From Mycobacterium sp. (GTDB lineage: Bacteria > Actinomycetota > Actinomycetes > Mycobacteriales > Mycobacteriaceae): a DNA stretch of 64,000 bases. The stretch spans positions 62,001 to 126,000 of the forward strand of contig JAKFVT010000002.1 in NCBI GenBank assembly GCA_021732005.1, read 5' to 3'. The position numbers and the translations under genes are program-made. Of this stretch, positions 1-8,290 are shown one piece after another; position 1 is the first letter of the stretch; each line of letters opens with the position of its first letter. The notes under the pieces are model-generated. The model ran no database searches, was not told the DNA's origin, and worked only from the letters and a program-made list of their open reading frames with translations.

Positions 1-193
1 CGTCGAGAATCAACAACAAGCCCATTGGCTCCGGGACGCGGGATGTGTTCTGCAGCAGGGCTTCTTGTATGCACATCCGGTCGAGTCGACCGACCTGGGC
101 ACGAATGTGGCGAAGCTGACACCAGTTTTGGCAGACCAAGGTCCGGGCTCGAAAGAGTCTGCCCTTAAGAGCGGTCCGCACACGGGAGAGTGA
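1..193 (+). CDS. EAL-domain protein, 3' end only (c-di-GMP phosphodiesterase)
   Basis: The first 193 bases are open in the frame beginning at base 2 and end at TGA 191-193. The 63 residues begin VENQQQAHWLRDAGC and continue QQGFLYAHPV, which is the typical end of an EAL domain (VE..EQ...L...GC...QG...P). EAL domains hydrolyse cyclic di-GMP in the cytoplasm. The gene starts outside the window, so its N-terminal sensor or GGDEF part cannot be seen, nor whether the EEDVG and ELD catalytic motifs are intact. The stop lies six bases before the next start codon, so the gene is the upstream member of the kinase/CheR/CheB operon. Confidence 0.75.
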   Translation, partial: VENQQQAHWLRDAGCVLQQGFLYAHPVESTDLGTNVAKLTPVLADQGPGSKESALKSGPHTGE

Positions 194-199
194 TGGTGG

Positions 200-3100
200 A
201 TGACCGGAACTGAGAAGGTGTCGAGGATGTCGCTTCGGCAGCTGATTTGGACGTGCGTGGGCATGATCACCCTCGTCTTCGTGGTGTCCATGTCGATCTT
301 CCTCGCCGCACGCTTCGCGGTGGCGGACTCGGTGCATCAACTCAGTGGCAGGATGTTGCCCGCCCAGGACAATGTTGCGGCGTTGAGTAGGGCTTACATA
401 GACCAGGAGACCGGCCAACGCGGGTTCCTGCTCACCGCGAACCCAGCACTCCTCGATCCGTACACCCAGGGCAGAGCCGAGGCGGATCGGCTCGTTGCCA
501 AACTCCGTACCGACCTGGCAGGTGATCCCGAGGGGAGCCAAGAGCTGTCTGCTGTCGTCGCCGCCGCCTCGGCGTGGGCCGGCCAAGCCGCCGAACCCCA
601 GATCGCGGCCCGTCGCGCCGGTCCCATACCGCCGGATCAGCTCGAGTCGATGACGCAGTCGGGCAAGCGCTTGTTCGACGTGCTGAGGACAGAACTGTCG
701 GCCCTGCAGGCCCGTGCGAACCACATGATCGACGCGCAGTTGAAGCGGGTCAATTCCGCGCAGCTGATCGCAAATGTCGCCCAAGGCGTAGCGTCGGCCC
801 TGCTGCTGGCCGTCGTGGTTGCGTCTATCTGGCTGTCGCGCCGACTGCTGACCCGTCCGGTCAACAGCGTTCTGAGTGACGTGACGGCGGTCGCCGAGGG
901 TGCCTACGAACGGCCGATCCGCAGCCTCGGTCCACGCGAGGTGGCCGTGCTCGCCGGTGCTGCGGAAACCATGCGCAACAATCTGCACGTTGCGAATGAG
1001 CGCCTCACCCACCAGTCCGCTCTGGATGAAAAGGCACGCCGCGCCAAGGAGATTCAGGCCCAACTGTTGACCGAGGTGCAGGCTACGACCGATCTGGCGA
1101 CGGCTGGCGCGACAATCGTCTCGCGCACCGCACAGGCGCTCGGCGCCAATCACGGGGCACTGTATCTGCGTCAATCCAATGACGACCGGTTCGCCCTCAT
1201 CGCCTCGTACGCATTCCACCGCCGCAAAGACCTACCCAACTCGTTCGGGCTGGGAGACGGTCTGGTCGGTCAATGCGCGTTGGAGGGCAACAGGATCGAG
1301 GTGACCGGCGCGCCCGCGGACTACGTCGAGATCGTCTCCGGATTGGGAAAGACCGAGCCGGTGTCGCTGATTCTGACGCCCATCAAGTTCGAGTCCGAGG
1401 TGCATGGTGTTCTCGAGCTGGCGTCCCTGCGGCTGTTCACCGACGAGGACATCGAGCTCTTGGACAGCATCACCCTCGGAGCCGGCGTCGCTATCAACGC
1501 AATTGAATCGGCGCAGAAGACCAGCGAGTTGTTGCGACTGTCGCAGGCGCAGACCGAGGAACTGCAAGCCCAGGAAGAAGAGCTGCGGACGGCGAACGAG
1601 CAGCTGACCCAACGCGAGGACCAGTTGTCGGCGCAGAATGCCGAACTGGAGGAGACGACCGAGGAACTGCGCTCGCAGCAGGAGGAACTCAAGGCGAGTT
1701 CGGAACGGTTGGAGACCCAGGCGCAGTCGCTGGCGACCAAGAACGAAGAGCTGCATCGGCTCAGCCAGACCCTCGAGGCGAAGGCGGAGGAACTGGCTGT
1801 TTCGTCGCGGTACAAGTCGGAGTTCCTGGCGAACATGTCGCATGAACTGCGCACACCACTGAACAGCATTCTGATCCTCGCTGGTCTCCTGGCCGATTCC
1901 GATGATCCGCTCACCGACAAACAGCAGGAGTTCGCCGAGACGATTCAACAGTCCGGCAAGGACCTGTTGAACCTCATCGACGAGGTCCTCGACCTCGCCA
2001 AGGTCGAATCCGGATCCCTGCGCCTCGAGCGCGAAGTGATCGCGGTGAGCGATCTCGTCGCCTTCCTCGAACGCACGTTCCGGCCCATAGCGGAGAACAA
2101 GGGCGTGGACTTCCGGGTGGTGGTGAGTGGCTCTGCCCCAGCACAACTCACCAGTGACTACACGCGGGTGAAACAGATTGCGAAGAATCTGATCGCCAAT
2201 GCGATCAAGTTCACCGACCAGGGATCGGTGACGGTGACGCTCTCGGCGGCAGGTGACAAGAAAGGCGATCCGGGCACGGGTTATCTGGCAATGGCCGTCG
2301 CCGACACCGGGATCGGCATCGACGAGAATGATCACCACCTGATCTTCGAGTCCTTCCAGCAGGCAGCCCGGGGCACCACCCGGCAGTACGGCGGCACCGG
2401 ACTGGGGCTGGCCATCAGCCGGGAACTGGCCCGCAACCTCGGCGGTGAGATCACGCTCCGCAGCGTGCTGGGCGAAGGGTCGACGTTCACCTGCCTCCTG
2501 CCTGTCGCAAGTCCGCAGGGGGCCGAATCGGCAACGCCCGCCACCCCGACATCCGCAGGAGTGCCGAGAACCGCGGCGGCCGAACCGGTCCCGTCGCAGG
2601 TGGCTAACGGGGCGGGGCCGGCAAGGGAGACATCGTCGCCGGAAATCGACGGCGCGTTCGCGCGCATCGGTGCGGTGGACATATCGGACATCGATTGGCC
2701 GCGCGGAACAAAGCCGGTCCTGTTGGTCGTCGAGGACGACCCCACGTTCGCGGGGTTGTTGGTCGAACTGGCCACAGAAGCCGGTTTCGACGCGGTCGTC
2801 ACCGCCAGCGGGCGAACGGCGCTGGCGCTGGCCAAGGAACGCCAACCCGCCGCGATCACCTTGGATATCGGGTTGCCGGATATGGCGGGCTGGGTGGTCC
2901 TCGATGTGCTCAAGCATGACCTCGCCACGCGCCACATCCCGGTCAACGTCATCTCTGGTTCCAATGACGACGGCCGCGGTCGGCGGATGGGCGCCATTCA
3001 CACGTTGAACAAGCCCGCCGACGTCGCCGACCTCCGTTCGATGTTCGGTGCGGTCGCCGAATTCCTGAAGCCGGGACCGCGACATGTGCTGGTCGCCGAG

Positions 3101-3925
3101 GACGACGCCAGCCAGCGTCAGGTCGTCAGGCACATGATCGAGAGCGACGACATCGCGATCACCTGCGTCGGCACCGGTCAGCAGGTACTGGCCGAACTGG
3201 CCGGCCCGACGTCCTACGACTGCCTGGTCCTCGATCTCGGGCTGCCCGACATGGATGGCATCGACCTCATCGAGCGGGTCAAGGACCAGCTCAAGCAGAA
3301 ACACTTGCCGGTAATCGTGCACACCGGGCGGGAATTGACGGTGGCCGAGACGCAGCGCCTCGAAGTGCTTGCCTCCGCGATCGTGTTGAAGAACGCAAAG
3401 TCGCCGGAGCGGTTGCTGGACGAAACGGCGCTGTTCCTGCATCGCGTGGCCAACGACATGCCCGACTCGGCTCGCGAAATCCTGTCGAACCCCAAGCGAA
3501 TCGACGAGAGTCTGAAGGGCAACACCGTGTTGCTCGTCGACGACGATGTCCGCAACGTCTTCTCACTGGGCAGCGCGCTGAAGCGGTACGGCATCACGGT
3601 GATTCCCGCGCGTAACGGGCAGGAAGGGCTCGACAGCCTGGCCGCCCACCCGGAGGTGGGTCTGGTGCTGATGGACATCATGATGCCCGTCATGGACGGT
3701 TACGAGGCGATGCGCCGGATCCGGTCTGAATCACGTTGGCGCAGTCTGCCTATCGTGGCGCTGACCGCAAAGGCGATGAAAGGCGACCGCCAGAAATGTC
3801 TGGATGCGGGGGCCTCGGACTACGTCACCAAACCGGTCGACATGGATCAACTCACATCGGTGCTGAGGGTCTGGCTCGGAAGTCGGTTACGTGGCCAGCA
3901 GGGGGCGGCAAGCACCAATGACTGA
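200..3925 (+). CDS. CHASE3-HAMP-GAF hybrid histidine kinase with three receiver domains
   Basis: A 1241-residue membrane sensor kinase. In order: membrane segment about 14-35, CHASE3-like periplasmic region to about 190 with the QETGQRGFLL signature, second membrane segment about 190-210, HAMP to about 262, GAF about 290-440, a Glu/Gln-rich coiled coil about 445-545, HisKA with phospho-His548 in MSHELRTPLNS, HATPase_c with N box NLIANAIKF and G boxes GIGID and GGTGLGL, then receivers with Asp889, Asp1012 and Asp1159. All three receivers keep the acidic pair, the phospho-Asp and a Lys. ATG 200 is chosen because GGGAGAG lies nine bases upstream. It follows the EAL gene by 6 bp and overlaps cheR by 8 bp, so the four genes look co-transcribed. 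The input ligand is unknown. Confidence 0.93.
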   Translation: MTGTEKVSRMSLRQLIWTCVGMITLVFVVSMSIFLAARFAVADSVHQLSGRMLPAQDNVAALSRAYIDQETGQRGFLLTANPALLDPYTQGRAEADRLVAKLRTDLAGDPEGSQELSAVVAAASAWAGQAAEPQIAARRAGPIPPDQLESMTQSGKRLFDVLRTELSALQARANHMIDAQLKRVNSAQLIANVAQGVASALLLAVVVASIWLSRRLLTRPVNSVLSDVTAVAEGAYERPIRSLGPREVAVLAGAAETMRNNLHVANERLTHQSALDEKARRAKEIQAQLLTEVQATTDLATAGATIVSRTAQALGANHGALYLRQSNDDRFALIASYAFHRRKDLPNSFGLGDGLVGQCALEGNRIEVTGAPADYVEIVSGLGKTEPVSLILTPIKFESEVHGVLELASLRLFTDEDIELLDSITLGAGVAINAIESAQKTSELLRLSQAQTEELQAQEEELRTANEQLTQREDQLSAQNAELEETTEELRSQQEELKASSERLETQAQSLATKNEELHRLSQTLEAKAEELAVSSRYKSEFLANMSHELRTPLNSILILAGLLADSDDPLTDKQQEFAETIQQSGKDLLNLIDEVLDLAKVESGSLRLEREVIAVSDLVAFLERTFRPIAENKGVDFRVVVSGSAPAQLTSDYTRVKQIAKNLIANAIKFTDQGSVTVTLSAAGDKKGDPGTGYLAMAVADTGIGIDENDHHLIFESFQQAARGTTRQYGGTGLGLAISRELARNLGGEITLRSVLGEGSTFTCLLPVASPQGAESATPATPTSAGVPRTAAAEPVPSQVANGAGPARETSSPEIDGAFARIGAVDISDIDWPRGTKPVLLVVEDDPTFAGLLVELATEAGFDAVVTASGRTALALAKERQPAAITLDIGLPDMAGWVVLDVLKHDLATRHIPVNVISGSNDDGRGRRMGAIHTLNKPADVADLRSMFGAVAEFLKPGPRHVLVAEDDASQRQVVRHMIESDDIAITCVGTGQQVLAELAGPTSYDCLVLDLGLPDMDGIDLIERVKDQLKQKHLPVIVHTGRELTVAETQRLEVLASAIVLKNAKSPERLLDETALFLHRVANDMPDSAREILSNPKRIDESLKGNTVLLVDDDVRNVFSLGSALKRYGITVIPARNGQEGLDSLAAHPEVGLVLMDIMMPVMDGYEAMRRIRSESRWRSLPIVALTAKAMKGDRQKCLDAGASDYVTKPVDMDQLTSVLRVWLGSRLRGQQGAASTND

Positions 3926-4784
3926 TCCCGCGGAGAACGACCCGGCTCGGTCCAAGGAACTGGTGGCGATCGAGGCGGAAGCGTTCTTCTACACGGTATT
4001 CGAATTCCTCGGCTACGACTTTCGCCACTACACGGATGCGTCGCGCAACAGGCGGCTGATGGCGTTCGTCGACCGCCATTCGCTGGGCAGCATCTCCACA
4101 GCGCAGGACCGGGTGCTTCGCGATCCGAGCCTGCTGGCCTCGTTTCTGTCGACGATGACGGTCAACGTGACCGAGATGTTCCGGGATCCCTTGGTGTTCG
4201 CCAAGATCCGCACGGAGCTGGTGCCGAGGCTGGCCACCTATCCCCGGATCCGGATCTGGGTGGCGGGGTGCGCGACAGGGGAGGAGGCGTACTCCGTGGC
4301 CATCATGCTGGACGAGGCCGGCCTGCTGGATCGGTCCACCATCTACGCCACCGATATCGATAGCGATTCGCTCCGTGTTGCCGCAGCGGCGATCTACCCC
4401 GCCGACACGATGGTGGGCGCGACGCGCAACTACCAGGCCAGCGGGGGCGAAAGGCCGTTCTCGGACTGGTATATCGCCAAGTACGACAGATCCATTCTGA
4501 GCCCCACCCTGCGGTCGAGACTCGAGTTCTTCTCCCATAATCTGGCCACCGACAGCACATTCGGCGAGTTCCATCTGATCCTGTGCAGAAACGTCTTCAT
4601 CTATTTCGAGGAGACGTTGCAGCGCAGGGCCGAGCGCATGTTCTGGGAAAGCCTGGCTCCCTTCGGAAATCTCGTCATCGGTCCACGTGAAGGCCTCACC
4701 GTCGACGGCATGCGGTTGTTCAAGGCGCAGGACCGCCGGCTGGGGATCTACGCCAAGAGCCAGAACCAGCGTGCCCGGCCCTGA
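3918..4784 (+). CDS. cheR: CheR-type protein-glutamate O-methyltransferase
   Basis: A 288-residue CheR-family SAM-dependent methyltransferase. The N-terminal helical region carries NVTEMFRDP (about residues 83-91) and the Rossmann motif WVAGCATGEEAYSVA follows near 115, matching the family GxGxSxGEExYS loop. RLEFFSHNL and LILCRNVFIYF are also typical. CheR normally methylates chemoreceptor glutamates, but no receptor, CheA or CheW is visible here. The target may be the neighbouring kinase or another membrane sensor; that is inference. ATG 3918 overlaps the kinase stop by 8 bp, indicating translational coupling. A longer in-frame start at 3891 lies further inside the kinase gene and is less likely. 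Confidence 0.9.
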   Translation: MTDPAENDPARSKELVAIEAEAFFYTVFEFLGYDFRHYTDASRNRRLMAFVDRHSLGSISTAQDRVLRDPSLLASFLSTMTVNVTEMFRDPLVFAKIRTELVPRLATYPRIRIWVAGCATGEEAYSVAIMLDEAGLLDRSTIYATDIDSDSLRVAAAAIYPADTMVGATRNYQASGGERPFSDWYIAKYDRSILSPTLRSRLEFFSHNLATDSTFGEFHLILCRNVFIYFEETLQRRAERMFWESLAPFGNLVIGPREGLTVDGMRLFKAQDRRLGIYAKSQNQRARP

Positions 4785-5391
4785 CGTCGTCGTCATCGGC
4801 GGTAGCGCCGGGGGCATCAAGGCGTTACGCGGAATCTTCGAGACTCTCGGCGACGCCCGCAACATCGTGATGTTCGTGGTGTTGCATCGCGCGCCTCAGT
4901 ACGCGGGACTCGACCGGGTCCTGCAGGGCTACACCGCAATCCCGATTCGTGAACCGACCACCAGTCCCTGGGCGTGTTCCCCTGGGGAAGTGACGTTGGG
5001 CCCGGCCGGCTACCACCTGCTGGTGGGCAACGACCGGAATCCGTCGATGGAACCGGCGAGCCCGGTCGAGCAGTACGAGACGGGCCCCGGTGTGCGTGCC
5101 CACCTGACACTGGACGCGCCGATCCTGCACTCGCGCCCCTCACTTGACGCGTTGTTCTCCAGCGCGGCGCAACTGGTCAATTCGGTGACGGCCGTGCTGC
5201 TTTCGTGCGCCAGCGACGACGGAGCCCGGGGCTGCGAAGACGTGAAGGCCGGCGGGGGCCGCGTTGTTCTCCAGGATCCGGACACGTGCGAGGCGGCCGT
5301 AGCCGTCAATGCCGCCCTGCGCCGGCTGGATCCGGATCACGTCGCGGATCCAGCGGGCATCGGGCGATGGCTTTCCGGGAGAGGCGGGTGA
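4771..5391 (+). CDS. cheB: Stand-alone CheB-type methylesterase (no receiver domain)
   Basis: A 206-residue CheB catalytic domain. Family triad residues are visible: Ser12 in GGSAGG, His39 in VLHRAPQ and Asp150 in SCASDDGARG. CheB removes methyl groups, or deamidates, receptor glutamates and so opposes CheR. The usual N-terminal response-regulator domain is missing, so control cannot be through phosphorylation of this polypeptide. GTG 4771 is preferred because it overlaps cheR by 14 bp and gives a protein starting just before the first beta strand; the frame stays open upstream to 4687. It is the last gene of the operon and converges with the hadAB-like gene 7 bp away. Confidence 0.88.
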   Translation: MPGPDVVVIGGSAGGIKALRGIFETLGDARNIVMFVVLHRAPQYAGLDRVLQGYTAIPIREPTTSPWACSPGEVTLGPAGYHLLVGNDRNPSMEPASPVEQYETGPGVRAHLTLDAPILHSRPSLDALFSSAAQLVNSVTAVLLSCASDDGARGCEDVKAGGGRVVLQDPDTCEAAVAVNAALRRLDPDHVADPAGIGRWLSGRGG

Positions 5392-5398
5392 CACCGCC

Positions 5399-6430
5399 TC
5401 AGCTGAACCGCACGTTCATCGTCGCCAGACCGAAGATCTTCTTGCCCGTCGACTTCGCGCCGATAAGGACGACGCCCGAGCGGGTTTCGGGATCCAGCGA
5501 TTTGACCTTGCCGCTGAACTCGATGTCGGCACCCTCCTTGGCCGAGACGACCGCGGGCTGCGACAGCCGCACTGCGAAGCGGGTGACCGCTCCCGGGTCG
5601 CCCGACCAGACCGAGTGGTATCCGGCGCCCAGGCCCATGGTCAACATGCCGTGAGCGATCACGTCGGGGAGACCCGCCAGCTTGGCGATGTCCTCATCCC
5701 AGTGGATCGGGTTGGCGTCGCCGGCCACGCCGGCGTAGTTCACCAGATCGCCCCGGGACACCCGCGTGTGGTGGGCGGGTAGCTCCTCACCCACCGTCAG
5801 GTCGTCGAACGACCGCGTCCCCGGTGAACGGGTCAGCCCGCCCTCCGAGATCCGGACCTCGCCTTCGGGGCGCAGCTCCTTCTCGTAATCTGCGTCGTCT
5901 CCGCCGATGTCGAGAATGTTCATGTCATGCATCATCGCGTTCTGGACCGCGATCTTCACGCCCGCATCGATGTCCTCCGCGGTCACTCCGACGACGGTGG
6001 TGTGCAGGGTGTGCACCCGTTCGCCGTGAGTGTCGGTGAACGTGTTGGTGACGGTGATGAAATCTCGTCCCGCGGTCCGGCGCACCGAGGTCAGCTCGAC
6101 GTCGATCACGAGTTCGTCGCCGGCGACGATCGGGCGATGCTGCTCGAAGACCTCTTCGGTCTGCAGGTAGGTGTCATAGCCGACGACGATGGACTCGAAC
6201 ATCCGGCGGTTGCACTGCATGCCCGGCGCGGAGGTGAAGGTCAGCGGCGCGATGACGTCTGAATAGCCCAGCTCAGCCGCCGCGGTGACGTCCCAGTGGG
6301 CAGGGTGATAGTCCTGCACCGCGCGGGCGTATTCGCGGAGCTTCTCCCGGCCGACGAGGTAGGTGCCGTCCATCCGGTAGTAGTGGCCGACCCGCGCTTC
6401 AATCGGCGACGTTTCTGCTGGTGCGGTCAT
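5399..6430 (-). CDS. Fused HadA/HadB-type (3R)-hydroxyacyl-ACP dehydratase
   Basis: A 343-residue double hot-dog protein. Residues about 10-165 resemble HadA (GREKLREYARAVQ, ELGYSDVIAPLTF) and residues about 200-343 resemble HadB (RGDLVNYAGVAGDANPIHWD, IAHGMLTMG, KKIFG). The hydratase catalytic pair is Asp238 and His243 in DANPIHWD. In mycobacteria HadAB is a two-gene heterodimer that dehydrates hydroxyacyl-ACP in FAS-II mycolic acid elongation; here both halves are one chain. No FAS-II genes are adjacent, so this may be an additional paralogue acting on another acyl-ACP or acyl-CoA. It has its own upstream region shared with the divergent gene at 6564. Confidence 0.85.
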   Translation of the reverse strand: MTAPAETSPIEARVGHYYRMDGTYLVGREKLREYARAVQDYHPAHWDVTAAAELGYSDVIAPLTFTSAPGMQCNRRMFESIVVGYDTYLQTEEVFEQHRPIVAGDELVIDVELTSVRRTAGRDFITVTNTFTDTHGERVHTLHTTVVGVTAEDIDAGVKIAVQNAMMHDMNILDIGGDDADYEKELRPEGEVRISEGGLTRSPGTRSFDDLTVGEELPAHHTRVSRGDLVNYAGVAGDANPIHWDEDIAKLAGLPDVIAHGMLTMGLGAGYHSVWSGDPGAVTRFAVRLSQPAVVSAKEGADIEFSGKVKSLDPETRSGVVLIGAKSTGKKIFGLATMNVRFS

Positions 6431-6563
6431 AGATGCTCAACTTTTCTATCGGCTTGTTCACTGAAGCCGACCACAGCACCCTAACGCGCAGAGAACATAG
6501 CGTGACACGCCGATACGATTCGGCTGTCAAGGAGAACCGAGCGTACGGCGGTTGGGGTGAGCA

Positions 6564-7454
6564 ATGAAGGGAGCGCCCGCGGCCTGCCCCTATTGCGGGG
6601 CTGACCTCGACGCAGGCGGCACCTGCGCGCGTTGCGGCGGCGTGCTGACGCCCACCCCGCCGACGGGCTGGCGGCCGGATCCCACCGCCCGCTACGAAGG
6701 CCGGTATTACTCGGCCGGGCACGCCACCAACCGGGTCCGCAACGGCAGGTCCGAGTCGAGTGACCCCGTCGGCGGGCAGATGTTGCCGTCTTACGTCGAA
6801 GTGCCGGTGGCTCGATCGAGCATCCGGTTGACCTGGTTGGCCACCGGGGTCACGACCGCGGTCATCGTCATGGTCATCGTCATGGTCGCAGGCCTGCTCT
6901 GGGCGCGGCACCGGCCCTCGCCGCCGCCCGAAGTCGACTATGTGCAGGCCTTGCAGACCGCGGGGCTGTTCGATCAGTTCAATTCCGAGGCCAACGCCGT
7001 CGCCCATGGGCACGAGGTGTGCAATCAACTCGAACACGGCGGGCAACAGCAGGGTCTGCTGGCGGACAAGATCGCCGTCGACGTGTTCTGTCCGAAGTTC
7101 AACAAGGGTTTCCGCATACTCGAATCCGCCAAGATCTCCGGGGTTTTCGTCCTGACCGACAGCCTCGGCACCGGTTCTATCGTCGTCGACGGCGGCGCCT
7201 GCCACGGTACCGACGGCTACGCCGATGTCGGTCGCACCACTCCGGTGACCGTCAAGAACAGCAAGGGCGACATTCTCACCACCACGTCGCTGGGCGCCGG
7301 CACCGGCGACAGCGCGAACTGTACGTTCTCGTTCACGTTCTCCATCGACGAAGGTCAGGACCGCTACGTCGTATCCATCGGACGGCGAGGCGAATTCAGC
7401 TACAGCTTCGAACAGCTCCGCAGCCACGGACTACAGATCCACCTCGGCCGCTAG
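6564..7454 (+). CDS. Zinc-ribbon, DUF2510 and DUF732 membrane protein
   Basis: A 296-residue protein of modular form. Residues 8-24 hold a CPYCGxxL...CARCGG zinc ribbon. Residues about 35-50 (GWRPDPTARYEGRYYSAG) match the DUF2510 pattern of tryptophan and Arg-Tyr. A membrane helix lies near 93-113 and the outside part (about 122-195, YVQALQTAGLF...VC) is a DUF732-like mycobacterial domain, followed by a domain with two cysteines. The expected topology is ribbon inside, DUF732 outside. Function is unknown; such proteins are thought of as envelope-associated. ATG 6564 follows GGGGTGAG. A GC-rich hairpin follows the stop. Confidence 0.75.
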   Translation: MKGAPAACPYCGADLDAGGTCARCGGVLTPTPPTGWRPDPTARYEGRYYSAGHATNRVRNGRSESSDPVGGQMLPSYVEVPVARSSIRLTWLATGVTTAVIVMVIVMVAGLLWARHRPSPPPEVDYVQALQTAGLFDQFNSEANAVAHGHEVCNQLEHGGQQQGLLADKIAVDVFCPKFNKGFRILESAKISGVFVLTDSLGTGSIVVDGGACHGTDGYADVGRTTPVTVKNSKGDILTTTSLGAGTGDSANCTFSFTFSIDEGQDRYVVSIGRRGEFSYSFEQLRSHGLQIHLGR

Positions 7455-7464
7455 TCCGGCGCGG

Positions 7465-7492
7465 GGCTGGGTCTAGCGGAATTAACCCAGCC
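7465..7492 (+). terminator. Inverted repeat after the DUF2510/DUF732 gene
   Basis: Arms GGCTGGGT and ACCCAGCC pair perfectly over 8 bp with a 12-nt loop, 10 bases after the stop at 7454. There is no T-run, as is common in mycobacterial terminators. It separates this gene from the SDR that starts at 7541. Confidence 0.55.
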
Positions 7493-7540
7493 GGCTCTAG
7501 TGTTGTCGACAAGGAAGACGTCGGCAAAGGGAGGACTTCG

Positions 7541-8218
7541 ATGACTCAGCAGATCACCGCACTGGTAACGGGTGCGAACCGTGGGTTGGGACGGCAATTC
7601 ACCGCCGAACTGCTCTCGCGGGGAGCCAAGGTGTACGCCGCGGCCCGCAGGCCCGAGACGATCGATCTGCCCGGGGTGGTGCCGATCCAGCTGGACATCA
7701 CCGACGCCGAGTCGGTACGCCGGGCGGCGGCGGCCGCCGAGGACGTCACGGTCCTGATCAACAACGCCGGCGTTTCCACGGAGTCAAATCTGCTCACTGG
7801 AGCGATCGACGACATTCGCCTGGAGATGGAAACGCATTACTTCGGCACGCTCAACGTCACGCGCGAATTCGTCCAGGTCATCGAGAAGAACGGCGGCGGC
7901 TCCATCCTGAACGTTCTGTCAGTGCTGTCCTGGTATCACGCACCGTCGTTCGGCGCCTACTCGGCAGCCAAAGCCGCCGGATGGGCGATGACCGACGCAC
8001 TGCGAACCGAACTGGCGCCCAGGGGAATTCACGTCGCAGCCCTGCACGTCGGATTCATGGACACCGACATGGCCTCCTTCGTTCCCGCCGATCAGAAGAT
8101 CAGTCCCGCGGTGGTGGCGAAGCTGGCGGTGGACGGACTGCTCAGCGGCCGGCCTGAGATCCTGGCCGACGAATTGAGCAGGCAGGTCAAAGCGGGGCTG
8201 ACCACCGCCAACGGTTAG
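7541..8218 (+). CDS. Short-chain dehydrogenase/reductase
   Basis: A 225-residue classical-type SDR. It has the cofactor loop TGANRGLG near residue 13, NNAG near 75, a serine before the active site (LNVLSVLS) and the catalytic YSAAKAA near 145. The substrate cannot be told. ATG 7541 is chosen because AAAGGGAGG lies six bases upstream and the sequence begins directly at the first Rossmann strand; the frame is open far upstream into the preceding gene, but that part is antiparallel noise. A hairpin separates it from the upstream gene, so it is probably transcribed alone. It converges on prfC. Confidence 0.85.
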   Translation: MTQQITALVTGANRGLGRQFTAELLSRGAKVYAAARRPETIDLPGVVPIQLDITDAESVRRAAAAAEDVTVLINNAGVSTESNLLTGAIDDIRLEMETHYFGTLNVTREFVQVIEKNGGGSILNVLSVLSWYHAPSFGAYSAAKAAGWAMTDALRTELAPRGIHVAALHVGFMDTDMASFVPADQKISPAVVAKLAVDGLLSGRPEILADELSRQVKAGLTTANG

Positions 8219-8290
8219 CGCCGACCCCGCGCTTTCGTTCGCCTGGCGGCGGTTTCCGCGCCCAAATCGCGAGGGGTTGATGGGCGCCGA

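Noticed and set aside
1232..3442. A 736-residue minus-strand frame opposite the hybrid kinase
   Set aside because: It lies wholly antisense to the kinase, with low-complexity Arg/Gln/Leu composition and no recognised domain.
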